DNA of 54,743 nt from Neisseria mucosa (lineage in GTDB: Bacteria; Pseudomonadota; Gammaproteobacteria; Burkholderiales; Neisseriaceae): the NCBI RefSeq assembly GCF_003044445.1, contig NZ_POWX01000017.1, positions 1 to 54,743 of the forward strand, read 5' to 3'. The position numbers and the translations under genes were made by a program. Of this stretch, positions 45,334 through 52,734 are shown piece by piece. The number at the start of each line of letters is the position of its first letter. The stretch's first letter is position 1. The notes beneath the pieces are model-generated. The model did not search any database, was not told the origin of the DNA, and worked only from the letters and a program-made list of their open reading frames with translations.

Positions 45334-45514
45334 GAGATCTTTGCAAAAATAGTCTGTTAATGAAATTTGACGCATAAAAATGCGCAAAAAAATTTTCAAT
45401 TGCCTAAAACCTTCCTAATATTGAGCAAAAAGTAGGAAAAATCAGAAAAGTTTTGCATTTTAAAAATGAGATTGAGCATAAAATTTTAGTAACCTATGTT
45501 ATTGCAAAGGTCTC
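45334..45514. mobile_element. 181-bp AT-rich repeat (ATR-like MITE) inside the transposase
   Basis: Flanked by a 5-bp target duplication GGTCG (45329-45333 and 45515-45519). Ends GAGATCTTTGCAA and TTGCAAAGGTCTC are inverted repeats with one mismatch and match the ends of the host IS5 element. The interior is very AT-rich and non-coding. Length and composition fit the 183-bp ATR repeat described in meningococcal genomes; that identity is from memory. Removal restores the transposase reading ATC-GAC-CGC-TTC (IDRF). Confidence 0.8.
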
Positions 45515-45623
45515 GGTCGATGTGTTTGGCAATCATGGCTTGTGCGGTTTGCTGAAAGAAGGTGCTCATGAGAAATCCCCTAAATGTCTTGGTGGGAATT
45601 TAGGGGAATTTTGCAAAGGTCTC

Positions 45624-45645
45624 AGACTATTTTTGCAAAGGTCTC
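45624..45645. repeat. Remnant end of a second ATR-like element
   Basis: AGACTATTTTTGCAAAGGTCTC directly abuts the IS5 right end and matches the last 22 bases of the 45334-45514 element read on the opposite strand (one difference). It suggests that the IS5 copy landed in or beside an older copy of the same repeat. Confidence 0.65.
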
Positions 45646-45750
45646 TGGTTATAAAAAAACTGTACCTTGTGAGTTGGGGGGGCAACTTTTGGGGTGCAGT
45701 TCAAAGTTTTCAGACGGCCTGTTAGACTATGCAAAGGATGGTTGAACAAA

Positions 45751-47337
45751 TTATACATTATACCCGTGCAGAAAACGTGCTGCTTCATTGTTCCATTTGA
45801 CCAAATGATCGCCTTTGGCAGTCAGGTTTTCAGCACCGCGCTCACCCAAGATAATCTCGGAAGACTGGCGTTTGCCTGTTTTCAACGCAATTTTGGTCGG
45901 CAGGTTGTCACGTAGGCGGCCGCTGAGTGTTTTCGCATCGGGGCGTTGCGTTGCCAATAACAGATACATTCCTGCGGAGCGCGCTTTTTGTGCCAGCCGT
46001 ACCAAATGCCCTTCTGCGTCACTGCTGACATCGATAAGGTCGGCCAGTTCGTCAATCACGATAACAACATATTTTGGACGGGCGTGCTGTGGGACTTCTG
46101 CCATATCCTTCGCAGCGTATTCGTCCATCAGGCGGTATCGTTTATCCATCTCGTCAGCAAAAGACGACAATATTTCAGCAGCTTCTTCCGCATCGCTGAC
46201 TATGCGCCCCTGCCATAAATTCGGACGGTCTTTGAAGGCGGCGAAATCCGCAGAAACTTTGCAATAACACACGACGATTTCCGTTTCATTCTGAGGAGCG
46301 AGTTCGAACAGGGAAGCCAGCATTGAGCGCACCAGTACCGATTTCCCAGCCCCCGTTTCCCCGCCTACCATCACATGCGGTGCAGTGGCAAAATCTTGAA
46401 ACACGGGTTCGCCGCGTTCGTCCAAGCCGATACACACGGGCAATCTGAACTGCCGTGCCGATGCGCGGTATTGCTGTAAGGCCGTCTGAAACTCACTTTG
46501 TCCATATTGTCGCCAAGTATCTTGCGGACGCAGGATATTGATGTGCCAAGTGTTGGCTTCACCGCGTATGCGCCCGCAGCGCATTTCGTTATCGCCGATG
46601 CCCAATTCGGAGCAAATTTGGCTGTGGTATTTTTCCAAATCCACATAGCGGTCGAACTGCACACGCAGACAGTCGTAGCGCACGCCGCCGTATTCGGGCT
46701 GTATCGTACCGCCTTTGCCGACTGTTTTGTCCAGTGCGGTTTTGAGTTTGGTGCAGGCTGCATCGAGTGTTCCGACATTTTCTGCGGGAAATTCGCTTGA
46801 ACTAGAAATCTCTCCTGCATTTTGCCGTCCGCTGCTGTTTTTAACTGCCAATTCGGCCAATTCGTTCAAAAAGGCCTGCCGTTGCGCCAAATCGTCATCA
46901 GGTTTGAATTGTCTGCAACGTTCCCAAAACGCATGCAAACCAAGCGCACCAGTATGCCACAGGTCAGCAATCAGTTTGTACAAATCATCTTTTCCCGCCG
47001 GTTTACCCTGCCTGATGTGGAACAGGGTCTCGCTCAGTAGGGCAAGCCACAGCCGCGAATGGTCTTGAAAGCAGGTTTGGAAAGACGGTATATCGATGCC
47101 TTTGGTATCGGGAGCAGCAGTCAATTTTTCCGGCCGCTGCGCCCAGCCTTTGGCAAAGCAATAGCCGATACAGAGTGTCGCCCAGTCGTAGTTGTTGTCC
47201 AGATGCGGCAGCGCACCCGCGTGGGTGAGTTTTTCGCGTATGGCTTTGGCTTCATTGCTAGAAATAATATGTTTGTCGCTAATCAAGGTATGGAAATAGT
47301 CGGAGTCCCACCGGCGGTTGTCTGACAGCAGATACAT
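45751..47337 (-). CDS. FtsK/SpoIIIE-type DNA translocase with DndE-like N-terminus (Dnd island)
   Basis: A 528-residue protein. The C-terminal motor (about 300-528) has Walker A GGETGAGKS at 325-333, Walker B VVIVIDE at 424-430, an ATQRPDAKTLSGRLRDNLPT segment and the FtsK-like ending GDHLVKWNNEAARFLHG. No membrane helices and no gamma-domain are visible, so it is not the cell-division FtsK. Residues about 25-140 (DWATLCIGYCFAKGW, DTKGIDIPSFQTCF, LWLALLSETLFHI) recall DndE, the small DNA-binding Dnd subunit; that reading is tentative. It starts 15 bases after the DndD-like gene with AAAGGAACAATAC before the ATG. A role as motor or DNA-engaging subunit is inferred. Confidence 0.8.
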   Translation of the reverse strand: MYLLSDNRRWDSDYFHTLISDKHIISSNEAKAIREKLTHAGALPHLDNNYDWATLCIGYCFAKGWAQRPEKLTAAPDTKGIDIPSFQTCFQDHSRLWLALLSETLFHIRQGKPAGKDDLYKLIADLWHTGALGLHAFWERCRQFKPDDDLAQRQAFLNELAELAVKNSSGRQNAGEISSSSEFPAENVGTLDAACTKLKTALDKTVGKGGTIQPEYGGVRYDCLRVQFDRYVDLEKYHSQICSELGIGDNEMRCGRIRGEANTWHINILRPQDTWRQYGQSEFQTALQQYRASARQFRLPVCIGLDERGEPVFQDFATAPHVMVGGETGAGKSVLVRSMLASLFELAPQNETEIVVCYCKVSADFAAFKDRPNLWQGRIVSDAEEAAEILSSFADEMDKRYRLMDEYAAKDMAEVPQHARPKYVVIVIDELADLIDVSSDAEGHLVRLAQKARSAGMYLLLATQRPDAKTLSGRLRDNLPTKIALKTGKRQSSEIILGERGAENLTAKGDHLVKWNNEAARFLHGYNV

Positions 47338-47352
47338 GTATTGTTCCTTTCA

Positions 47353-49398
47353 TTATTCGAAATAAACATCGGCAGTTACACGTGAACATGCCCCCGCGCT
47401 GTCCAACGATTCAGCTTCTACCAGATATGTGCGACCGATGTGCGGTGCGAGCCTGTGGTACACTTCTGCGGTAATTTCGGTATCCTGCGACAGCAAAATC
47501 ACCTGCTGTTCTAGCCCACTCCAATGCTTAAACAAACCTTCTCGGTGGCCCTCATCCAAACGTGCCAGCGGGGTATCGATGACGAAGGGGGAGGGATAGC
47601 GGGTAACTTCCGCCAATGCCGATACCAGTGACATAATCAGGATCTGCATTTGTCCGGCCGACAAATCGACCTGTGCTTCCCTGCCGTCATGGCCGTAAAG
47701 CCCCATTCTACCGTCGGCTTCGATGCTGATTTTGTGAATGCGGTCATCGTGTGCAATGGCACGATTGATGCGGGTGGCGGTTTCACCGATTTCCCCCGCC
47801 TTCTGCCGCATTAGTGCATCGGTCAATGCGGCAATGACTTTTTCCACCTGCCCTGCACGGCGCGACTTCAACATCAGCGGGTTGCTGTCGCTGATTTTGT
47901 CTTGCAGTTTGCTGACTTCATCCTTCCTGCGCTGGCATTCTTTTTCTTTTGCCAATACGTTGCTTTTCAGGCTGCCCGAACGTTCTTTAAACCTATCGGC
48001 CTGCTCGTTCGCCTGTTTGAGCTGTTCCACCAATTCGTCTTTGTTGCTGCCTTTGAGCAGCTCCAATTCTTCCAAGATTTGTTTTTGTTCACGCCGCCGC
48101 TGTTCGATATCGGCCAGCAAGCTACCTATCCTTCCTTGTGGTATAGCCTGTAGGCGGTTGATTTCATTTTGGATTTCGGCGTGAGCGTTTTTCGAGAGAT
48201 AGTTGTGCTCGATAGTTTCGGCGCAATTTTCAGGCAGCGGGTAAAATAATTCGTTCCAGCATTCGGCCACCGCTTCCTTCATCAGTGGGTCTTCCAAAAT
48301 GGCGCAAGCCGAACGCCCTAATACTTCTTTGACCTTGCAGCTTCCGACAAACGCACTCCAAAAATCGTTTACCCGTCCCGCAATCTGCTCCCTACCGGCT
48401 TCGTGGTGCAGGCGGTTGGCTTCGCGTTCGAGTTTGATTTTTAGCTCGTTCAGGCCGTCTGAAGGCAGGAAGGCCAGCGGCATGGCTTTAACCGCCGCTT
48501 TGACCTTCGCATTGAAATCGTCCATTTCCTTTTCCAGCCGTTCACGCTGCATCAGCAAATCCTGCGAAGTCCGAATGTCGCTACCACCACCTAGCTGCTG
48601 TTGCAGCCTGCTTCTTTCCGCATCCCAATACGCCCATTCCTGTTGCATTTTTTCCCACTCCTCACGAAACACATCGTATTGGGCTTGGGCAGATGCCAAA
48701 GCGTTTTCGGCTCTTTCCAAATCTTCCTGCATTTTTTGACCTGCATTTTCGGAAATGCAGCGTCTGCGGTAATCGCCAAGGCTAGCCGCAAGCCGCGTCA
48801 GCAGGGTTACGCCCAGCAGGCCTTTCAGGGCCGTGTTGAGCCACATACCCGTGCCGCTGCGTTCGGCAGCCTGCACGATTTTTTCGCCGTCAAAAAAGAA
48901 AAACGGCGCATAATCGAACGGCAGGGCGTAAGTGCTGAGATATTTGTCTAATTCGGCTAAATTGACAGGCTGGTAGCGGTCGTTAACCAGCACATCTGCC
49001 CGCGTTTCGGTGCTTTCGCGTTCAAACTGCCTTTTCTCGTTGAAATGCCATTTCCGGCGGATTTTCAGGCCGCAAATCTTACCCTGCCGCCGTTGGCGGA
49101 TTTCGATTTCCAACTCGATGCGGTATCGGCCGTATTGCGGCGCAGCTTTGTGGTGTAGCGCGGCCTGCAGGAAATTCGGGTAATTGACATCTTTGCTGTT
49201 CAAGCCTGCCCGCTGCAAATGGCTGACCGCATCCGCGTCATACAGGCATAGGTAAACCGCTTCCAACAAAGTGGTTTTACCGTGCCCGTTCATCGCACCG
49301 ATTAAAACAATATTCTGCCCGTTTTTCGGTTCGGGAAAGGAAAAGGCCGCTTCTTGGTAGGATTTGAAATTAAGCAGCTTAATTGAATGTATCCACAT
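47353..49398 (-). CDS. DndD-like SMC/RecN-type ATPase
   Basis: From the ATG at 49398 the protein has 681 residues. Walker A GAMNGHGKTT is at 34-43, a DndD-type FFFFDGEKI at 166-174, and a long coiled-coil middle (about 200-500). The ABC signature LSAGQ is at 579-583 and Walker B with D-loop FVIDTPLARLDEG near 605. DndD is the ATPase of phosphorothioate DNA modification, thought to alter DNA structure during sulfur insertion. A TTG at 49410 could add four residues, but the ATG 2 bases after the preceding stop is more natural. Third gene of a four-gene operon. Confidence 0.87.
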   Translation of the reverse strand: MWIHSIKLLNFKSYQEAAFSFPEPKNGQNIVLIGAMNGHGKTTLLEAVYLCLYDADAVSHLQRAGLNSKDVNYPNFLQAALHHKAAPQYGRYRIELEIEIRQRRQGKICGLKIRRKWHFNEKRQFERESTETRADVLVNDRYQPVNLAELDKYLSTYALPFDYAPFFFFDGEKIVQAAERSGTGMWLNTALKGLLGVTLLTRLAASLGDYRRRCISENAGQKMQEDLERAENALASAQAQYDVFREEWEKMQQEWAYWDAERSRLQQQLGGGSDIRTSQDLLMQRERLEKEMDDFNAKVKAAVKAMPLAFLPSDGLNELKIKLEREANRLHHEAGREQIAGRVNDFWSAFVGSCKVKEVLGRSACAILEDPLMKEAVAECWNELFYPLPENCAETIEHNYLSKNAHAEIQNEINRLQAIPQGRIGSLLADIEQRRREQKQILEELELLKGSNKDELVEQLKQANEQADRFKERSGSLKSNVLAKEKECQRRKDEVSKLQDKISDSNPLMLKSRRAGQVEKVIAALTDALMRQKAGEIGETATRINRAIAHDDRIHKISIEADGRMGLYGHDGREAQVDLSAGQMQILIMSLVSALAEVTRYPSPFVIDTPLARLDEGHREGLFKHWSGLEQQVILLSQDTEITAEVYHRLAPHIGRTYLVEAESLDSAGACSRVTADVYFE

Positions 49399-49400
49399 AT

Positions 49401-49619
49401 TCAGCCCCAATATTTCCTATTTTCAAAAACTTCATCGAATGCTTCGGTCATGCCGCGTTTGCGGATCCGTTCCTGTTGCTCGCGCTCCCATGCAGCCAAG
49501 TCGGCCAGTACATCTGGCGATACACCATGTTCGGCAGCAATTTTCTCCATCAGGTTTCTGGCGTTTTCATCGCTCCACAGCAGCAAATCAGCCACCTGTT
49601 CCCGTGTTTCCGTCTTCAT
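49401..49619 (-). CDS. 72-residue Dnd-island small protein
   Basis: A small, charged, helical protein (GVSPDVLADLAAWEREQQER, EAFDEVFENRKYWG) lying between dndC- and dndD-like genes. Its start overlaps the dndC 3' end by 32 bases and its stop lies 2 bases before the dndD ATG, so translation is coupled to both. I recall similar small proteins annotated only as associated with DNA-modification systems. It does not look like DndE. It might be an adaptor between the DndC and DndD subunits; this is inference. Confidence 0.75.
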   Translation of the reverse strand: MKTETREQVADLLLWSDENARNLMEKIAAEHGVSPDVLADLAAWEREQQERIRKRGMTEAFDEVFENRKYWG

Positions 49620-50733
49620 TTTTATTCCTTGAGTAAGTGTTAATCAGGTCTTCCGTCCAAATCTGCTTGATTAGGTCGATTTCGTCCTGTGAAATCAGTT
49701 CTTCGCCGAAAGCGGCCTGCACTTCCAGCAGTTTTACCAGCATTTCCTGCCGTGCCGTTATGGTGAACGGGCCGGGGATGTGTTTGCCACCTTTAAACGT
49801 GAGTTTTCCGTTGCGTCGTTCGGCCTGGCGGTATTCGGGTTTGTTGCGGATATCCACTAACCAGTCGCGGTATTCAATTAACGGTACAAATTCGGTTTTC
49901 CCCGCGTCCACAAATCCTTGCAGGCTTCTATCTTTATTGACCACCGTACACGTCCAACAGCCGAAACGGCTGGAGTTGGTGCCGCAACCGGGGGCTTCTT
50001 CCTGCGACAGCACAATCGGGCATTCGCCGCCAGCGGCTTCGCGGTAGAGCTTGATTAAATCGCTGTGTGTGCCTCCCCAGGGCGGGTCGTTGGCAGCAAG
50101 GAATTCCCACACGTCGTCGGTACTCAAATCGGAAATCGGTCGGTACACCAACGCGTTTTTCAGATCACTGTGCGGGGTCAGATTGCTGTTTTCCAAGTTT
50201 TGGTGGCTTTCGATACTTGCTTTGCGGGTGGCAGATTCGTCTTTGCGCACGCCCAGTACAATGATGGCTTTGCCGTTTTCGTTTACTTTTTGCAGGATGT
50301 AGCCGCTAGTAGGCTGGATTTTCAGGCGGTCGGTGCACCAGCGCATTGAGCGGTTGGGCGTGGGGTAGCCTTTGCCGATGAGTAGCGTCCAAAAGGTGTC
50401 CTGCAATTTCGGCACGGTGATTTCGCCGCTGACGGGCAGCCTGAAAATTTCGGCGGCACGCAGAATTTCTGCCAAAGATTGGCGCATGTGTTTCACTACC
50501 AGCGGGCTTTCCACCAGCGTGTCGTTGGAAACGAAGAACACCTGCCGCGTCCGCAGCATCGGCGGCAGCGAAAGCAGCATGTCAAACACCAAATGGGCGA
50601 CAAGGGTGCTGTCCTTGCCGCCTGAAAAGGTAACAATCCAAGGGTAGTGCTGCGTTTCGCTCAAATATTCTTCAGCGATGTTTTGGCGTATAGCGTCGAA
50701 CGGGTTGGCAGGGTGTATGGGTATTACGGTCAT
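49588..50733 (-). CDS. DndC-like phosphoadenosine phosphosulfate reductase-family ATPase
   Basis: A 381-residue PP-loop protein with SGGKDST at 37-43. Cysteines Cys133 (RWCTDRLKI), Cys250, Cys259 and Cys262 (GCGTNSSRFGCWTCTVV), with Cys238 nearby, match the iron-sulfur ligands of DndC. DndC activates DNA with ATP and is needed to put sulfur into the backbone. The sulfur donor DndA is missing here, so the chromosomal IscS is the likely partner. First gene of the minus-strand operon. Its ATG faces an XRE regulator across 67 bases containing two operator-like repeats. Confidence 0.92.
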   Translation of the reverse strand: MTVIPIHPANPFDAIRQNIAEEYLSETQHYPWIVTFSGGKDSTLVAHLVFDMLLSLPPMLRTRQVFFVSNDTLVESPLVVKHMRQSLAEILRAAEIFRLPVSGEITVPKLQDTFWTLLIGKGYPTPNRSMRWCTDRLKIQPTSGYILQKVNENGKAIIVLGVRKDESATRKASIESHQNLENSNLTPHSDLKNALVYRPISDLSTDDVWEFLAANDPPWGGTHSDLIKLYREAAGGECPIVLSQEEAPGCGTNSSRFGCWTCTVVNKDRSLQGFVDAGKTEFVPLIEYRDWLVDIRNKPEYRQAERRNGKLTFKGGKHIPGPFTITARQEMLVKLLEVQAAFGEELISQDEIDLIKQIWTEDLINTYSRNKNEDGNTGTGG

Positions 50734-50753
50734 TTTTATACATATTTCTCATT

Positions 50754-50799
50754 TGCACCTAAAACAGGTGCATGCGTGATTGTACCTAAAATTGGAGCG
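50754..50799. promoter_or_regulatory. Two operator-like repeats between dndC-like and XRE genes
   Basis: TGCACCT-AAAAC-AGGTGCA (50754-50772) is a perfect 7-bp inverted repeat. TGTACCT-AAAAT-TGGAGCG (50781-50799) is a weaker copy of the same 19-base layout 27 bases on. They fill the 67-base divergent gap, where an XRE dimer could repress both operons. The second site abuts the regulator's start codon. Confidence 0.6.
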
Positions 50800-50800
50800 C

Positions 50801-51052
50801 ATGAGAAATATTCGTTTGTCGGTACACTCTGCCGAACACACCTATTTGCGACAACTCCTTATCCGCAGAAGATTGGATTTGGGGTTGTCGCAGCGCGCAT
50901 TGGCGGAACGGATGAATGTGGTGCATTCGTTCGTGGGAAAGGTGGAAACCGGGGACAGGCGGCTGGATATCTTTGAGTTTATTGATTATTGCCGTGCATT
51001 GAATTGGCAACCGGAGGAGGTATTGCAAAGTTTGCAGGAGGAAGCGGTATGA
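50801..51052 (+). CDS. XRE-family HTH regulator of the Dnd island
   Basis: An 83-residue protein from the ATG at 50801; two earlier in-frame starts lie inside the operator region. The helix-turn-helix covers about residues 17-50 (LRQLLIRRRLDLGLSQRALA, VVHSFVGKVETGDRRL), the Cro/C1-type pattern. It probably autoregulates and controls the divergent dnd-like operon, as controller proteins do in restriction-modification systems. It shares an ATGA overlap with the next gene. Confidence 0.85.
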   Translation: MRNIRLSVHSAEHTYLRQLLIRRRLDLGLSQRALAERMNVVHSFVGKVETGDRRLDIFEFIDYCRALNWQPEEVLQSLQEEAV

Positions 51053-51525
51053 ACGATTTGGCAGCATTATTAAAATATGCGGAACAATTCCGCAGCCTGC
51101 ATACAAGTTTTACACAAGTAAACAACCGTGCCCCGCATAAATTCATCCTTCTATACAGTTTATGCCTGCTGTATGAATCAGGCAGCCTGCACACAGAAAA
51201 AATTGATTTTTCGGATACGCTTTTGGAAGAATGGCAGGCAATATTCAGGCAGCAATGGCGGCGGTGGGTGGCAAACGCATACCACCAAGAAAATTTCGGC
51301 ATGCCGCTCTACCACATGAGGACCGAGCCATTTTGGTATTTTTGTGTCAAACCTGGTATGGAGGATGCATTCGAACAAAAAAACCGCATGAAGGCTTTAT
51401 CCAGCCTGCGCCAAACCGTTTCAGGTGTGGAACTTGATTTATCGCTCGCACGGCTGCTGCTACAACCCGAAACGCGCCTGGTGCTGCAGGATGTTTTGCT
51501 GGCAAGGTTGTTTGAGATTTTGTAA
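51049..51525 (+). CDS. Small protein resembling the sulfur-binding-type N-terminal domain of ScoMcrA/HNH nucleases
   Basis: 158 residues from the ATG at 51049, translationally coupled to the XRE gene (ATGA). The pattern APHKFILLYSLCLLYESGSL (28-47), GMPLYHMR (84-91), FWYF (95-98) and a late LLLQPETRLVLQDVLLARLF resembles the domain that precedes HNH modules in type IV nucleases and includes phosphorothioate-reading SBDs. No HNH, PD-(D/E)XK or other nuclease motif is present, so it would be a reader or modulator, not a cutter. The assignment is by pattern only; conceivably it is an unrelated helical protein. Confidence 0.5.
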   Translation: MNDLAALLKYAEQFRSLHTSFTQVNNRAPHKFILLYSLCLLYESGSLHTEKIDFSDTLLEEWQAIFRQQWRRWVANAYHQENFGMPLYHMRTEPFWYFCVKPGMEDAFEQKNRMKALSSLRQTVSGVELDLSLARLLLQPETRLVLQDVLLARLFEIL

Positions 51526-51550
51526 TGAAATAAAAAATTTTGAGGAAAAG

Positions 51551-51599
51551 AATCAGGCCGTCTGAAAACAAAATAAAAATTCGGTTTCAGACGGCCTGG
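51551..51599. terminator. Inverted DUS pair (GCC type) at the right edge of the Dnd island
   Basis: CAGGCCGTCTGAAAAC and GGTTTCAGACGGCCTGG face each other between two convergent genes. The core is GCCGTCTGAA, as in the rest of the island and unlike most of the window. Confidence 0.75.
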
Positions 51600-51604
51600 C
51601 TATT

Positions 51605-52645
51605 TTATTTGCCTACAGGCGGCAATCCGGCCAACATTCGTTCCGCGTTGGCACGACTAAGGTTGTAGTTGTAATATTTTTTATAGAATGCCTGGGTTTT
51701 GGCCACCATATCGAGGTCTTTGAATTGTTCGGGATGGAACAGTTTCGCTGCCCACAAAATTTGCAGTGCTTCTTCGGTGCTGTATCTGTCCCATGGGAAT
51801 GTACCTGACGGATTGGCATACAGACGGCCGTTTTTAACGGCGCGCATACTTTGCCATGCAGGATTTTTCTTAATCTTCTCTATGCCTTTGCTGCCGCTGG
51901 TGCGCCCGCTGCCGACAATGATGATTTCGGGATCGGCTTTGATGATTTCTTCCAAGCTGACAATGGCTTTGTTCCCTGTTCCTGCAAGAACGCTGCGTCC
52001 GCCTGCCAGGCGTATCCATTCGCCAATCATTGATTTCCCGCCGTCTATCTCAGTCAGGTTGGTGCTGCCGGTGATGTGCAAGACTGTTGGGCGGCGGTTT
52101 TCAGGTATGTTTTTAACCCGGCTGTTGACAAAATTAATATTACCGTCTAATTCACTAATATAGTTTTCGGCAATTTTAGGCGCGGTGCCGCCAATGACGG
52201 AGGCGGTAATACGGACGGTTTTCTTCAAACCGTTAAAATCTTGGAAGCTGACCAATACCGCTTTCATACCGGCTTTTTCCACCTGCTGTTGCATGGCTGG
52301 ATTAGATACCAGCACGGCATCGGGACGTGTCGCCAAAAGGGCTTCCATTTGAACGCTTTGTCCGTTAGTCAGGGCGGGAACAGTTTTAATTTTGGGGAAA
52401 ATTTCGGCAAACCAGGGATTGTTGCGGATAACGTCGGTGGTGGCGACCAATTTGTTACCGCCGCCCAAAAGCAGTACGACCTGATTGTTTGCATGCCATA
52501 AATCGGCAATGCGGTTTACCTGTTCAGCCAGTTCGACTTTTTTACCGTTAATGTCTTGAACCGGACGCGCGTATAGGGGGGCAGGAGTCAGGATAAAGGC
52601 GGAAAGCAGTGTGCCTGCCAGTATTTTTTTCAGATTCCGATACAT
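51605..52645 (-). CDS. Periplasmic siderophore/metal-complex binding protein of an ABC importer
   Basis: A 346-residue cluster-A substrate-binding protein (BtuF/FepB/CeuE-like, Peripla_BP_2). A signal peptide cleaves near PLYA/RPVQ, with no lipobox. RPVQDINGKKVELAEQVNRI, LLATRPDAVLVSNP, SLEEIIKADPEIIIVGSG and YANPSGTFPWDRY are the two-lobe landmarks joined by a long helix. It lies 89 bases downstream of a FepA-like receptor on the same strand, so it likely carries the same ferric siderophore or a related complex across the periplasm. No permease or ATPase gene is adjacent. Confidence 0.82.
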   Translation of the reverse strand: MYRNLKKILAGTLLSAFILTPAPLYARPVQDINGKKVELAEQVNRIADLWHANNQVVLLLGGGNKLVATTDVIRNNPWFAEIFPKIKTVPALTNGQSVQMEALLATRPDAVLVSNPAMQQQVEKAGMKAVLVSFQDFNGLKKTVRITASVIGGTAPKIAENYISELDGNINFVNSRVKNIPENRRPTVLHITGSTNLTEIDGGKSMIGEWIRLAGGRSVLAGTGNKAIVSLEEIIKADPEIIIVGSGRTSGSKGIEKIKKNPAWQSMRAVKNGRLYANPSGTFPWDRYSTEEALQILWAAKLFHPEQFKDLDMVAKTQAFYKKYYNYNLSRANAERMLAGLPPVGK

Positions 52646-52706
52646 TGTGATTTTCCTATAGGGTTGGGAAAGGGAAACAGCCGTTTTGAAAGCACGGATG
52701 TTGTGC

Positions 52707-52722
52707 TTTCAGACGACCTTTT
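52707..52722. other. Single DUS between binding protein and receptor genes
   Basis: CTTTCAGACGACCTTT, the GTC-type dialect, reappears here and marks the return to the host dialect to the right of the Dnd island. Confidence 0.7.
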
Positions 52723-52734
52723 TGACATCATTAT

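Larger units (their letters stand above)
44271..45569 (-). pseudogene. IS5-family transposase, triply broken
   Basis: Reconstructed from ATG at 45569 (MSTFFQQTAQAMIAKHID) to the stop at 44271. Damage: a 181-bp insertion at 45334-45514, a TAG nonsense codon at 45291-45293 where family members have Trp (VIDWQP), and a Correia element at 44588-44694 separating HLSPLLEGL from TTVYADKGYDSAENRQHL. The remaining pieces (FKAVLLGQWHSLSDPELEHS, AAVIDATIIQT, RYVVEQSFGTLHRKFRYA) are clear IS5/DDE sequence. It cannot make a functional transposase. Confidence 0.88.
44124..45623. mobile_element. IS5-family element (IS1106-like), inactivated by two nested insertions and a nonsense codon
   Basis: Ends are GAGACCTGTGCAAAA at 44124 and TTTTGCAAAGGTCTC at 45609-45623, inverted repeats differing at one position. 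The interior encodes an IS5-family transposase on the minus strand, interrupted by a Correia element and a 181-bp AT-rich repeat. Without them the element is about 1.2 kb, as expected for this family. The same family's end reappears at 54617. Confidence 0.85.

Noticed and set aside
45675..45681. G7 tract as a possible phase-variation switch
   Set aside because: It is short for switching and lies downstream of the FtsK-like gene, not in a promoter or reading frame. The C7 tract at 54692-54698 is within the IS end.
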